This document shows positions 46,416-55,480 of a stretch of DNA of 64,000 nt, piece after piece. Made by a program: the position numbers and the translations under genes. Source of the stretch: Bacteroidales bacterium (lineage in GTDB: Bacteria > Bacteroidota > Bacteroidia > Bacteroidales > UBA3824); NCBI GenBank assembly GCA_016293845.1, contig JAEDDH010000014.1, positions 1 through 64,000 of the forward strand, read 5' to 3'. The notes beneath the pieces were generated by a model. It made no database searches, was not told the origin of the DNA, and was given only the letters and a program-made list of their open reading frames with translations. How positions within the stretch are numbered: the stretch's first letter is position 1; each line of letters begins with the position of its first letter.

Positions 46416-46423
46416 TAAATTCG
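46416..46423 (+). promoter_or_regulatory. Likely minus-7 box TAAATTCG of the CheR-like gene
   Basis: One change from TAnnTTTG, 37 bases before the ATG. It is followed by GCACCGCTATTT (starting on its last base), the same 12 bases that follow the likely box of the phosphatase gene at 43214. Confidence 0.45.
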
Positions 46424-46459
46424 CACCGCTATTTATGATGTAATCAATTTTGTAGATTA

Positions 46460-47311
46460 ATGGAAATTTCGCAACAAGACATATATAAGTTATGCAAAAC
46501 TTTTAATACAGTTTCTGTATACGACTTTTCCGACTATTCATACAAATCGCTTTACCGAAGGGTTGAAAAAATTCTCACCGACAATAATATCTCTATCCAA
46601 ACCTTAATCGACAACATCAGCAAAGATTACAATTACTTAGAAAAGATTGTAAACCAGATAACTGTAAACACCACCGAGTTGTTTAGAGACCCCGGAGTAT
46701 GGTGTCAGGTGAGCGATTTCATCTCTTCGCGTTACTCCAAAGCCCAACATATTAATATATGGCATCCGGGGTGCAGCTCGGGACAAGAGGTGTATTCTAT
46801 GTTGATAATACTAAACGAGTTAGGATTGTTTGACCACGTCTCTATTTTTGGAACAGATATTAACGAAGATGTACTCGACGCTGCTCAACACGGTAGGTAC
46901 AGGTTTGCCGATATCAACGAATACAAACCTAATTTTGATGCAGTTGTAAACCACAACCGTAAAACTGAAGACTTCATTCCATTGTCGAAATATATTACGT
47001 TAAACTCGCAGCGCGATTATTTGCAAGTGGCTTCGTGGCTTGTGGATAAACCCGTGTTTGCCAAACACGACCTTGTGAGTTGCAAACCTTTTTTAGACCG
47101 TAAGTTCGACATTATTATGTGCCGCAACGTGCTGATTTACTTCAACCACGACCTTCAAACCAAGATTATCGATTATTTTTACAACAGTTTAACCGACAAC
47201 GGAATGTTGATAATAGGTAGGCAAGAGAGTATATATAGCACCTTTAACGAAGGATTTGAAAAGACGGGAACGGTATATTTTAAAAAGCCCCGCCGTTCAA
47301 ATTTCTTCTAA
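46460..47311 (+). CDS. CheR-type methyltransferase
   Basis: 283 residues. N-terminal helical CheR_N region, then the SAM-binding fold with NIWHPGCSSGQEVYSM, GTDINEDVLDAAQHGRY and FDIIMCRNVLIYFN. Classic CheR methylates Glu residues of chemoreceptors. No chemoreceptor, CheB, CheA or CheW is in the window; the divergent GAF/PAS sensor with a long coiled coil is the only receptor-like protein beside it and may be its substrate. That link is inference. Confidence 0.88.
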   Translation: MEISQQDIYKLCKTFNTVSVYDFSDYSYKSLYRRVEKILTDNNISIQTLIDNISKDYNYLEKIVNQITVNTTELFRDPGVWCQVSDFISSRYSKAQHINIWHPGCSSGQEVYSMLIILNELGLFDHVSIFGTDINEDVLDAAQHGRYRFADINEYKPNFDAVVNHNRKTEDFIPLSKYITLNSQRDYLQVASWLVDKPVFAKHDLVSCKPFLDRKFDIIMCRNVLIYFNHDLQTKIIDYFYNSLTDNGMLIIGRQESIYSTFNEGFEKTGTVYFKKPRRSNFF

Positions 47312-47450
47312 ATAAGACAACAACACAATCCTATAGGCAAAAAAAAACGTTTTAAGAGAAAGATTTTATATGTAAAAAAAAATTGGCATTTTTATTGCTT
47401 TTAATTTTATGAAACCAATTTTTTTGGACAACTATATATAACATTCCTAT

Positions 47451-48272
47451 ATGAAAAAAAGAACGACAATATTATCCGCAATACTATTGGCAGCAGCATT
47501 TAGCCACCAATGTTATGCTCAAGCCGACTTTACTGTTGAGCCTCAAACTGCTTGCACAGGATCGCCGGTGGTATTTACCAACACATCGCAGGGCAGCTTT
47601 AAATTTGCACATTTTGATTTTGGCGATAATACCGATACTTACGGCGACAACCTTCAACACATATACACCGCAGCAGGAGACTACACTATTACTATGTGGC
47701 TGCTCAACAACGATGGAACAAAATCTGCGTCTGTTACCAAAACTATCAAAATCGACGACACACCTTCTATAGAAATAGAAGACTCAAAAACAATGTCGCA
47801 AATAACTGTTACCAGCAACCAAAGCGTATCGTACGAATGGTATCTCGGCAAAAAGAAATTAGACAACACCGAAAACCCATTGTTTTATTACGAAAGCGGT
47901 AATTATTCGGTAATTATCAGAAACGCAAGCGGTTGCGAAGCTTCGGCAGAAATAAGGGTAACGGCTCAAGATATCGAATCGGCAAACAACACCATTATCG
48001 ACGTGGTAAACAACGTAATAACCCCCGGTGTTAAAGACGGAATAAATGATGCGCTATTTATCAAAGACGTTTCAGATTACGAACACCCCTGCGTTGTAAT
48101 GATTTACGACAAACGCGGCAAACTTGTATACACCAACTTTGAATACTCCAACACTAACGGATTTCAAGGTATCGACGACGCTGGCAACGAACTTTTTGCC
48201 GGTACTTACTACTATGTTATTAAAAGCGAGGGACGTAAAGGCGTTACCGGCTTTGTGGATATAATCAGATAA
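47451..48272 (+). CDS. PKD-domain protein with CHU_C-like T9SS sorting domain
   Basis: 273 residues: signal peptide (SAILLAAAFSHQCYAQ), a PKD domain (VVFTNTSQGSFKFAHFDFG), an Ig-like segment (SYEWYLGKKKLDN) and a C-terminal region NVITPGVKDGINDALFIKDV...GTYYYVIKSEG that fits the gliding-motility-associated (type B) sorting domain. It should be exported by the type IX system and attached to or released from the surface. It heads a four-gene cluster with a PorP-type protein, which usually serves type B substrates. Confidence 0.85.
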   Translation: MKKRTTILSAILLAAAFSHQCYAQADFTVEPQTACTGSPVVFTNTSQGSFKFAHFDFGDNTDTYGDNLQHIYTAAGDYTITMWLLNNDGTKSASVTKTIKIDDTPSIEIEDSKTMSQITVTSNQSVSYEWYLGKKKLDNTENPLFYYESGNYSVIIRNASGCEASAEIRVTAQDIESANNTIIDVVNNVITPGVKDGINDALFIKDVSDYEHPCVVMIYDKRGKLVYTNFEYSNTNGFQGIDDAGNELFAGTYYYVIKSEGRKGVTGFVDIIR

Positions 48273-48283
48273 CTATCAGCAAG

Positions 48284-49801
48284 ATGACTAAGAAAATTAT
48301 TATCGCAACGGCTTTAATGGCGAGCCTTTCGGCTACGGCGCAAGAGACATATTTCAGAGGTCTGAATTACGCCGACAGATTTTCGGTGGCTCCGGCTTTT
48401 GCTGGATTCAACGGCAACGACGAGGCTTTTGTATCGTACCGCCGCAATATGCTCGGTTTTGAAGGTGCGCCAAAAAATATGAAAGTAGATGTCAACGGCG
48501 ATATCATGAACCAAAACGCAGGCTACGGAATTGACATAACAAGCGAAAAATCAGGTAATTTTACAAATCTTTCCGCCTCGATTTCTTACGCTTACCATAT
48601 TAAATTTAGCGACGAAGCAAGTTTGAGTTTGGCAGTATCGCCCACAGTGCTGAGATCGTCGTTCAACTTGGCAAAAGCTACAACTTTTGGCGCACAAACC
48701 GACCCTGTTTTTCAAAACGAAGCTGGATTATCAGCCACCGCTTTTGATGCTGGAGTTTCGTTAATGTTCAATTATACAGGACTTTATTTTAGTGTAAATA
48801 TGCCGCGCACTATCTGCGGAGATATGAAATATTCTAACGGAATCTACAACAACGACCGCGTTATCAACGGCGAACTGTCGTACGCTCTGCCAACAGGTAA
48901 ATTTATTATCGAACCCATTGCCGACATTTCGTACGCAGTAAAAGGCGGATTGGATTACAAAGCGTCGATTGCCGCTAAATACAACCAAAGAGCTTGGCTT
49001 ACAGTATCTTATTCGTCGCAATATTGGGTTGGTATTGGCGCAGGACTTGCCACAGGAAGCCGAGTTGCAATAGGTTACCTCTACGAAACAGGCAACTCTA
49101 CCGTTGCAAGCAACTGTTCGGGCACTCACGAAATTTATGTTGGTTTCTGCATCTCTAAAAACCAAAAACGCAAAGAGCCCACAGCTTTTGCCGATGACGA
49201 CTGTGGTGGTAGCGCTCCCGTTATTCAAAACAATAACAACAATTCTGACCTTGAACGCAAACTCCAAAACGAAATCAAAACTCGCGAAGACGAAATTAAG
49301 CGCGTAGAAGACATTATTAAAAGTTACCACAGCGGAGAACCAAGCGGACAAACCGGACATGTGGATACTCCTAACAACCCCTCACCAAGTGTCAACACGC
49401 CTGAAATCGATACGCCTGACGATACCGAGGTCAACACACCACGCAATAGCAAATGGAAACCGCCTGTACCTTTCTACAATGTGGTGTTTGGATATGGCAA
49501 CTCAAAACTTTTTCCTTCGTCGAATACCGAGTTAGACCACTGCATCAGCACGATGAAAAAAAAGGAAGAACTTAGAGTTAAGATTATTACATACACTGAT
49601 GAGTTAGGCTCGTTAGAATACTGCAGAATTTTATCTAACCAACGTGCCGAAACCATCAAAAAATACTTTGTGAACAAGGGTATAGCCGATAGCCGAATTG
49701 AAATAGAAGGCAAAGGTCGCAGAATATCAGGCAATACAATTACTCCTGAGCAAAGAATCGACCTTAACCGTGTAGAATATTGCTGGAATGAAACAGATTA
49801 A
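48284..49801 (+). CDS. PorP/SprF-type outer membrane protein fused to OmpA domain
   Basis: 505 residues: signal peptide ending SATAQ, a PorP/SprF barrel of about 290 residues (NYADRFSVAPAFAGFNGND; YRRNMLGFEGAP), a linker rich in Asn, Pro and Thr with a short coiled coil, and a C-terminal OmpA-type domain (NVVFGYGNSKLFPSSNTEL, LSNQRAETIKKYFVNKGI, IEIEGKGRRISGN). PorP/SprF proteins receive CHU_C substrates of the type IX system. The OmpA part would tie this receptor to peptidoglycan. It starts 11 bases after the PKD gene, a typical substrate/receptor pair. Confidence 0.86.
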   Translation: MTKKIIIATALMASLSATAQETYFRGLNYADRFSVAPAFAGFNGNDEAFVSYRRNMLGFEGAPKNMKVDVNGDIMNQNAGYGIDITSEKSGNFTNLSASISYAYHIKFSDEASLSLAVSPTVLRSSFNLAKATTFGAQTDPVFQNEAGLSATAFDAGVSLMFNYTGLYFSVNMPRTICGDMKYSNGIYNNDRVINGELSYALPTGKFIIEPIADISYAVKGGLDYKASIAAKYNQRAWLTVSYSSQYWVGIGAGLATGSRVAIGYLYETGNSTVASNCSGTHEIYVGFCISKNQKRKEPTAFADDDCGGSAPVIQNNNNNSDLERKLQNEIKTREDEIKRVEDIIKSYHSGEPSGQTGHVDTPNNPSPSVNTPEIDTPDDTEVNTPRNSKWKPPVPFYNVVFGYGNSKLFPSSNTELDHCISTMKKKEELRVKIITYTDELGSLEYCRILSNQRAETIKKYFVNKGIADSRIEIEGKGRRISGNTITPEQRIDLNRVEYCWNETD

Positions 49802-49805
49802 TATT

Positions 49806-50309
49806 ATGAACAGCAAGATTATCAACATATTAGCCATTTTGATATACATTTTTACCATATCAAACGCCAATGCACAAAGCTTGAGCGGAAACCGTACTGT
49901 GGCTGCAGCCAATACGGTAAAAACTGCTAAACATACTTGCTCGTATGTGGTGGCTGGTGGCGGACTTACTACTATTGCCACAATAAAAACCTACAACCCA
50001 AACACTGAACAACAATCTGAAAAACAATTTATTAACATTAACGAAGATATTATAGAAACCACCCTCTACCCTAACCCATTTACCGATTATGCCACAGTAA
50101 AATTTGGAATTAAACCCGATGCTCAAAAGCCAATAATTACTATAACCGATGCAACGGGACGAACTTTTTACCCAAGCTTTACCATTACCGAACAAACTGA
50201 TTATTATATGGCGGTAGAGATAATCACAACCAATTTAAAACAAGGACGTTACATTATAAAGATAATATCAGGCGACAAAATAGCCGCCGTAAAAGCAATA
50301 AAATTATAA
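49806..50309 (+). CDS. Small T9SS type A-sorted surface protein
   Basis: About 167 residues from ATG 49806, where the signal peptide begins (IINILAILIYIFTISNANAQ); the alternative ATG 49788 overlaps the previous gene. After a short unknown region the C-terminus has the type A sorting pattern: TTLYPNPFTDYATVKF, ITITDATGRTF and LKQGRYIIKIISGDK. The core between signal and sorting domain is only about 50 residues, so the protein may be little more than a secreted sorting unit. Confidence 0.75.
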   Translation: MNSKIINILAILIYIFTISNANAQSLSGNRTVAAANTVKTAKHTCSYVVAGGGLTTIATIKTYNPNTEQQSEKQFININEDIIETTLYPNPFTDYATVKFGIKPDAQKPIITITDATGRTFYPSFTITEQTDYYMAVEIITTNLKQGRYIIKIISGDKIAAVKAIKL

Positions 50310-50321
50310 AACCGAACTACC

Positions 50322-52127
50322 ATGAACAAGAATATCATAACCAAAAGCATTGTTTCAACGGCAATAATAGCAGCAATTGCCACAGGTGCTACTGCTCAAC
50401 AATTGCCAAGCACATTCAACTATCAAGCCGTGGTTAATGCCGACGACGGTTCGCCTGTTGCCGCTAAAAAAATTACAGTAGAAGTATCTATACTTCAAGG
50501 CAACGACTGTGAAAATAATCCTGGATGTCCTGTGCTTTGGCAAGAACTCCACTACCCTACCACAAGCGATTTTGGACTTTTTTCGATAGAAATTGGCGCT
50601 CCATCAGCCACAAACACTTACGCAGGTTCGCAAGCTAATTATTCTGCAATTAATTGGCTCGATGTGTCGCAAGGTTATTACTATTTAAAAGTACGCGCAG
50701 ATTTTGGCGAATCAGAAAACCTCAACAGTCTCAGCGACTTAGGCACAACAAAATTTTCAGCAGTGCCATACTCTCTTGTAGCTCAAAAAGCCGATTTTGC
50801 CACCTCCGCAACTTCTGCTAATACTATTACACCAGACGCTAACGGCAAGATATCCAACAAATTAGCTCAACTTTCAGATGTAGACGTAAGCACAGTAAGT
50901 GCTGGCGAAGTTCTTGCCTGGGATGGCAAAAAATGGACAAACAAAGTACCTGCCGCACAAGGAGTGTCTACGCTTAAAGAACTTACCGATACCGATTTTG
51001 GCACACCTGCCAACAAAGATGTGCTTATGTACAATAGCACCGCAGGCAAATGGGAAAGCAAAGCCTTGGATTTAAAACAAAGCCTCGCCGATTTAACCGA
51101 CGTTACCACCACCACGCCCGGAAATGGACAAGTGCTTACATATAATTCAGGTGCTTGGAAAAACCAAGCAATAGCATTGAGCAACATATCTGGAGTTAAT
51201 ATTTCATCTCCTACTGCAAATCAAGTACTTACATTTGATGGTACAAATTGGGTCAACCGAGAATCCGCAGAATGGACAGCAGATGCTAATGGAATATATA
51301 CCACCAAAAAAGTCGGAATCGGAAGAAGTGCTGCTGCAGATAAACTACTTGTAATCCAAGGGAAACCAAATGGAGCAAATGCTACTACATCTTTTGATGG
51401 TGATGGAATAGATATGTCGCATGGACACCTTTCATTAGGTGGTAAAGCTGAGGGATTAGGTTCAGTAGCCATTCGCCAAAATAGTACAGCGAAAGGAGTT
51501 GGTTCTATTGCAATTGGAGATTATGTGGAAACTACAGGAGATAATTCTATGACGTTAGGTTCTCATTTAACTAATACAGCGCCAAATTCATTGATAGTTG
51601 GAGCTTGGAATGACAAGTCGGTTAAAGGATTATTTGAGATAGGTGGAGGCAATGATGAAGATCATAGAGTTTCTATTTTCTCTGTAAGAAAAGAAAATGG
51701 AGAAGGAAAGGTTAAGATTATCGGTACTTTAGAAGCCTCTGGTGAAATCACTTCTTCCAATATTACCTCATCCTCTGACCGCCGCCTCAAAACCAACATC
51801 ACCCCGCTCGAAAAATCTATCGATAAGGTGATGAAACTAAATGGTGTAACTTTCAATTGGGATAAAACTATCGCCAAAAACAAAAACGCATCAACCGCCC
51901 TCCAATACGGCTTTATTGCTCAAGAAATCGAAAAGGTTATACCCGAACTTGTTTCTGAGGATAGCGACGGATACAAAACTGTAAACTACATTGGCGTTAT
52001 TCCCGTGCTCACTCAGGCTATGCAAGAGCAACAGAAAGAAATTGAGCAACTTAAAGATGAAAATAAGAAACTCAACGAAACTGTTGAAGCTCTCTTAAAA
52101 CGTGTTGAGGCTTTAGAAAAGAAATAA
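50322..52127 (+). CDS. Fibre-like surface protein with C-terminal S74 chaperone domain
   Basis: 601 residues: signal peptide (IATGATAQ), an N-terminal domain (LPSTFNYQAVVNADDGSPV), a middle region with repeated short units (GQVLTYNSGAWKN, NQVLTFDGTNWVNRE), trimeric head-like repeats (GSVAIRQNSTAKGVGSIAIG) and the S74 intramolecular chaperone (SSDRRLKTNITPLEKS) with a final coiled coil. S74 domains help trimeric fibres fold and often cleave themselves off. The type is known from phage tail fibres, but signal peptide and setting point to a cell-surface fibre. Confidence 0.85.
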   Translation: MNKNIITKSIVSTAIIAAIATGATAQQLPSTFNYQAVVNADDGSPVAAKKITVEVSILQGNDCENNPGCPVLWQELHYPTTSDFGLFSIEIGAPSATNTYAGSQANYSAINWLDVSQGYYYLKVRADFGESENLNSLSDLGTTKFSAVPYSLVAQKADFATSATSANTITPDANGKISNKLAQLSDVDVSTVSAGEVLAWDGKKWTNKVPAAQGVSTLKELTDTDFGTPANKDVLMYNSTAGKWESKALDLKQSLADLTDVTTTTPGNGQVLTYNSGAWKNQAIALSNISGVNISSPTANQVLTFDGTNWVNRESAEWTADANGIYTTKKVGIGRSAAADKLLVIQGKPNGANATTSFDGDGIDMSHGHLSLGGKAEGLGSVAIRQNSTAKGVGSIAIGDYVETTGDNSMTLGSHLTNTAPNSLIVGAWNDKSVKGLFEIGGGNDEDHRVSIFSVRKENGEGKVKIIGTLEASGEITSSNITSSSDRRLKTNITPLEKSIDKVMKLNGVTFNWDKTIAKNKNASTALQYGFIAQEIEKVIPELVSEDSDGYKTVNYIGVIPVLTQAMQEQQKEIEQLKDENKKLNETVEALLKRVEALEKK

Positions 52128-52130
52128 AGG

Positions 52131-52664
52131 TTAAATATTTTTGCTGATGAGTTGGAAAACGGCTTCGTCTTTCCAACCTTCGGCAGAAAGATGCCACTGC
52201 TTAAACAATCCGCACTCTACAAAACCAAGTGATTTAAAGAGTGCTATGCTCGCCGCATTGTCGGAAAATACTCGTGAATACAATTGGTGAAAGTGCAGAT
52301 AATCAAAGCAATAATCAATTAAAAGTTTCATAGCGTTGGTGGCAATTTTTTTGCCCCTCGCCGAAGGTTCGTTTACCGAAATGCCTACCGCTGCACGCAT
52401 ATCAAATGGCTCAAAATCAAATATATCTATCAATCCTACTGCTGTATGTGTGGCGTTTTGCTCTATCACAAAACGAAATTGGCGCATTTCGTAAATATCT
52501 CGCTGTGCCGAATCGCTGATATAATTGGTGAGCGCATATTTTGAATACGGCAAAGTGGTGTAACTAACTTCCCAAATAGCAGGGTCGTTTTCCCACTTGT
52601 AAAGATTATCAACATCAACGAGTTCGAGCGGACGTAGTGATACAATATCGTTTTTGAGCAACAT
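52131..52664 (-). CDS. GNAT family N-acetyltransferase (RimJ/RimL-like)
   Basis: 177 residues: LRPLELVDVDNLYKWENDP at the start, then VGLIDIFDFEPFDMRAAVGI, EPSARGKKIATNAMKLLIDY (acetyl-CoA site) and NAASIALFKSLGFVECGLFK. Substrate unknown. It is convergent with the S74 gene, only 3 bases apart, and lies 12 bases downstream of rimM. Confidence 0.88.
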   Translation of the reverse strand: MLLKNDIVSLRPLELVDVDNLYKWENDPAIWEVSYTTLPYSKYALTNYISDSAQRDIYEMRQFRFVIEQNATHTAVGLIDIFDFEPFDMRAAVGISVNEPSARGKKIATNAMKLLIDYCFDYLHFHQLYSRVFSDNAASIALFKSLGFVECGLFKQWHLSAEGWKDEAVFQLISKNI

Positions 52665-52676
52665 ATTATTATGGAT

Positions 52677-53216
52677 TTAGATATCGGTAAGACCTTCAGG
52701 AATTGAAATTGTAATCTGTTTAGCTTTGTCGTCAACATCAATCACCTCTACAGCCAAAGCCGGCACTAAAAGTTCCTTGCCATTGTTGTCGATAACCAAT
52801 TGCGGATTGCCCGGAATGACATCAATTCCTGTTATTACACCGAGAAGATTGTTGTGATGATCGTAGGCGGTATATCCTTCATACTCAAAACTTTCTTCAT
52901 CCTCATCATCGGTATCGAGACTCTCAGTAAGGGCGTAAACATCGCGACCAATGAGCGATGATGCACTTTTTTGAGTTTTGATGGTGGTAAACCGCAGCGA
53001 CACACTCTTTTTATTGTAAAAAACCGAATCCTCATCAATAAAGAAAGGAACCAAGTACCCATCGATGTCAACGAGTACAGGTTCCTCTGTAATAATTTCA
53101 AGGTAAGGCGGTTCAATATTAAGAACCACACCGCCGTTGCTTCCTAAATAGTTGTAGACTGTGGCTATTTTAGTAAGATTGCCACGATCCAAATATTTAT
53201 TCGGCTTTAGGTTCAT
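52677..53216 (-). CDS. rimM: Ribosome maturation factor RimM
   Basis: 179 residues from ATG 53216, inside the end of rpsP (20-base overlap). Layout: RimM N-domain beta-barrel (TKIATVYNYLGSNGGVVLNI, FFIDEDSVFYNKKSVSLRF), linker, PRC-barrel (YEGYTAYDHHNNLLGVITG, ELLVPALAVEVI). Required for 30S maturation. Divergent in sequence as usual for this phylum; the neighbour rpsP supports the call. Confidence 0.85.
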   Translation of the reverse strand: MNLKPNKYLDRGNLTKIATVYNYLGSNGGVVLNIEPPYLEIITEEPVLVDIDGYLVPFFIDEDSVFYNKKSVSLRFTTIKTQKSASSLIGRDVYALTESLDTDDEDEESFEYEGYTAYDHHNNLLGVITGIDVIPGNPQLVIDNNGKELLVPALAVEVIDVDDKAKQITISIPEGLTDI

Positions 53217-53751
53217 CAGCGGGAGCTTCTGTTGCTTGTGCTTCTGTAGCCTCACTTGCAGCCTCAGCTTCAGCTTTAGCAGCAGCTTCAGCCTCTGCTT
53301 TCTTCTTGCTAAGTTCAGCAAGTTTTGCTTCCTTAACTTTGCTTTCAGCCTCTAAACGTTTAGCAGCGTCAGCTTTTTTCTTGCTTTCGTTGCTTTCTTT
53401 AGCGGCGTTGATTTTGTTTTCTTTGTTTTTGAGCCACTCGTTGAATTTAGCCTCAGCTTGAGCTTCGGTGAGAGCGTTCTTTTTAACGCCACGCAACAAG
53501 TGATCTTTCAAGAGTACACCCTTGGAAGAAAGGAGTGTTCTGCAAGTGTCGGTAGGTTGAGCGCCTGTCTGAATCCAATACAAAGCCCTGTCGAATTTAA
53601 CGTCAACCTGTGCGGGGTTGGTGTTGGGATTGTAGGTTCCAATTTTTTCAATGAATCGGCCATCTCGTGGCGCTCTTGAGTCGGCAACTACTATCGAATA
53701 GTATGCGTAGCCCTTCTTACCGTGTCTTGCTAATCTAATTTTAACAGGCAT
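53197..53751 (-). CDS. rpsP: 30S ribosomal protein S16 with long charged C-terminal tail
   Basis: 184 residues. Residues 1-80 are S16 (PVKIRLARHGKKGYAYYSIV, ADSRAPRDGRFIEKIGTYNP). The remaining 100 are rich in Ala, Glu and Lys, a tail typical for Bacteroidetes S16. Promoter box at 53797. Confidence 0.95.
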   Translation of the reverse strand: MPVKIRLARHGKKGYAYYSIVVADSRAPRDGRFIEKIGTYNPNTNPAQVDVKFDRALYWIQTGAQPTDTCRTLLSSKGVLLKDHLLRGVKKNALTEAQAEAKFNEWLKNKENKINAAKESNESKKKADAAKRLEAESKVKEAKLAELSKKKAEAEAAAKAEAEAASEATEAQATEAPADEPKAE

Positions 53752-53796
53752 GATGTTTTGTTTTTATGTAATTGTTTTAATAAAATTTTTCGGGTG

Positions 53797-53804
53797 CAAA
53801 ATTA
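53797..53804 (-). promoter_or_regulatory. Minus-7 box TAATTTTG of rpsP-rimM
   Basis: Full match on the minus strand, followed by CACCCGAAAA, 45 bases before the rpsP start. Confidence 0.6.
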
Positions 53805-53809
53805 CACTT

Positions 53810-54730
53810 TTATTTTGTATCAACAAATATTTTTAGCGAAGATGATAAAATTTTTATTTCCAATGGAGTAGTGCCCACAAGTTCGCCGTCTATTTCGATA
53901 TCAATTTGTTTTTTATCAATAGATTCAATGCGGCAGATGGTGGTTTTGCGGTAAAATATTTTGTCGGCATACACAAATTTGCACAATCTAACTTTATGTA
54001 ATTGAGCCAAAAATTTCCAAAAAGATAGTTTTTTAATATAGACAATATCCAGCAAGCCGTCGTTAACTTCAGAATAGGGCGAAATGCCATATCCCCCGCC
54101 AAAATATTTTCCATTGGCAACGCACATTTCTGACATTGGTCCTTCTACTGTAAAATCATCGGTGGTAAGTCGGATATTAATTTTTGGCGGTAAAATCATA
54201 GTTGCCACCGCACCCAATGTATATGCCAGAGAGCTAGGGAGTTTCTTGGCAAGTCGTTCGGCTTTGGATATTACCGACGGACCAAGCCCAATGTCGCAAA
54301 TGTTGACAAAGCAACGTGAATCGTCAACGCCGCTGTGAGTTTTGTAAGCCGCTGATGCTACGTCAGAAATGATATAATCGTCGTTGTTGATTTTTTCGAT
54401 AATCTTAGAATAATTGTTACCGGTATTGATGGTGCGTGTAAGGTCGTTGCATGTGCCAAAGGGAATAACTGCTAATGATGGAAGGACAGAAATATCGGTA
54501 AACTCGCGAACAATGCCATTAACTATTTCATTTACAGTGCCATCACCGCCAACAGCAAGTATAGCATCCACCCCACTATCGGCTATCTGCGATGCAAGTG
54601 CGGTAGTAGTGCCTTTTTGAGTAATATGGCATGTGAGGTCGAATGCAGAACCAAAGTTCCGCACTATTTCTTCCCTCATTTGCTCTGCGTTGGGATTTTT
54701 TCCGCTGATTATGGCTGTTAGTTTTTTCAT
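53810..54730 (-). CDS. Diacylglycerol/lipid kinase family protein (YegS/DgkB-like)
   Basis: 306 residues with VGGDGTVNEIVNGI (nucleotide-binding GGDGT), VIPFGTCNDL and DGLLDIVYIKKLSF. It phosphorylates diacylglycerol or a related lipid. It overlaps the lpxH stop by four bases, so the two are coupled in a lipid-linked operon. Confidence 0.9.
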   Translation of the reverse strand: MKKLTAIISGKNPNAEQMREEIVRNFGSAFDLTCHITQKGTTTALASQIADSGVDAILAVGGDGTVNEIVNGIVREFTDISVLPSLAVIPFGTCNDLTRTINTGNNYSKIIEKINNDDYIISDVASAAYKTHSGVDDSRCFVNICDIGLGPSVISKAERLAKKLPSSLAYTLGAVATMILPPKINIRLTTDDFTVEGPMSEMCVANGKYFGGGYGISPYSEVNDGLLDIVYIKKLSFWKFLAQLHKVRLCKFVYADKIFYRKTTICRIESIDKKQIDIEIDGELVGTTPLEIKILSSSLKIFVDTK

Positions 54731-55473
54731 AGGTCAAAATTTTTGAGTAATAGTGTTCCTTCGCTTAGTTCGGCGTAGGGCGATGATTTAAACCAAACGC
54801 CTGTGTTTATGTATGTTACATCATTATCAAGAGGATATTCAACTGCACAATGACGATGTCCAAAGATATAATAATCGGCATTAATTTTGGGCATAATTTC
54901 GCGGATATGCTCCACAAGCCACTCTTTTTCGCCGTGAAATTCAGGACTGCGCTCGTAGGCATTGCGGCTTAGCGACCATTTGCTGCCCAACCAAAGTGCA
55001 AAATTTGGATGAAGCAGATTTGAAAACATCCACTGCAACAGTCGGTTGGTAAAAATCGCTTTCATTATCTTGTATTTGCGGTCGTGATGTCCAAGACCGT
55101 CGCCATGACCAAGATAAAGTTTTTTACCCTGAATTTCAAACAGTTGCGGTTTACGAATTATCTCCGCTCCTATTTCGTCGGCTAAATAATGATATGCCCA
55201 AATGTCGTGGTTGCCAGTAAAAAAATAGAGTTTTGTGCCGTCCTCTACCAATTCGGCAAGTTTGGCAAGAAATTTTACAAAGCCTTTTGGCACAGCGCGT
55301 TTCCATTCGTACCAAAAATCAAAGATATCACCCAAGAGAAACAATTGCTGCGCGTTTGGCTTAATAAAATCGAGCCAAGCGATAATGCGGCGTTCTCTTT
55401 CGAGCGAAATTTCCCTATTGGGCGCTCCAAGATGAAAATCCGATGCAAAATAGGCTTTATCTTTCACATTCAA
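54727..55473 (-). CDS. lpxH: UDP-2,3-diacylglucosamine pyrophosphatase-like phosphoesterase
   Basis: About 248 residues. Metallophosphoesterase motifs: ASDFHLGAP, LLGDIFDFWYEW, TGNHDIWAYHY, GHGDGLG and FGHRH. This set fits LpxH of lipid A synthesis. The open frame goes on upstream into aroC; no ATG is suitable, so I chose TTG 55473 (GTG 55467 is the alternative) just after the aroC stop. Confidence 0.85.
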   Translation of the reverse strand: MNVKDKAYFASDFHLGAPNREISLERERRIIAWLDFIKPNAQQLFLLGDIFDFWYEWKRAVPKGFVKFLAKLAELVEDGTKLYFFTGNHDIWAYHYLADEIGAEIIRKPQLFEIQGKKLYLGHGDGLGHHDRKYKIMKAIFTNRLLQWMFSNLLHPNFALWLGSKWSLSRNAYERSPEFHGEKEWLVEHIREIMPKINADYYIFGHRHCAVEYPLDNDVTYINTGVWFKSSPYAELSEGTLLLKNFDL

Positions 55474-55480
55474 TAATTTA

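Noticed and set aside
50322..52127. Prophage tail fibre
   Set aside because: It has a signal peptide, lies next to type IX genes, and there are no other phage genes.
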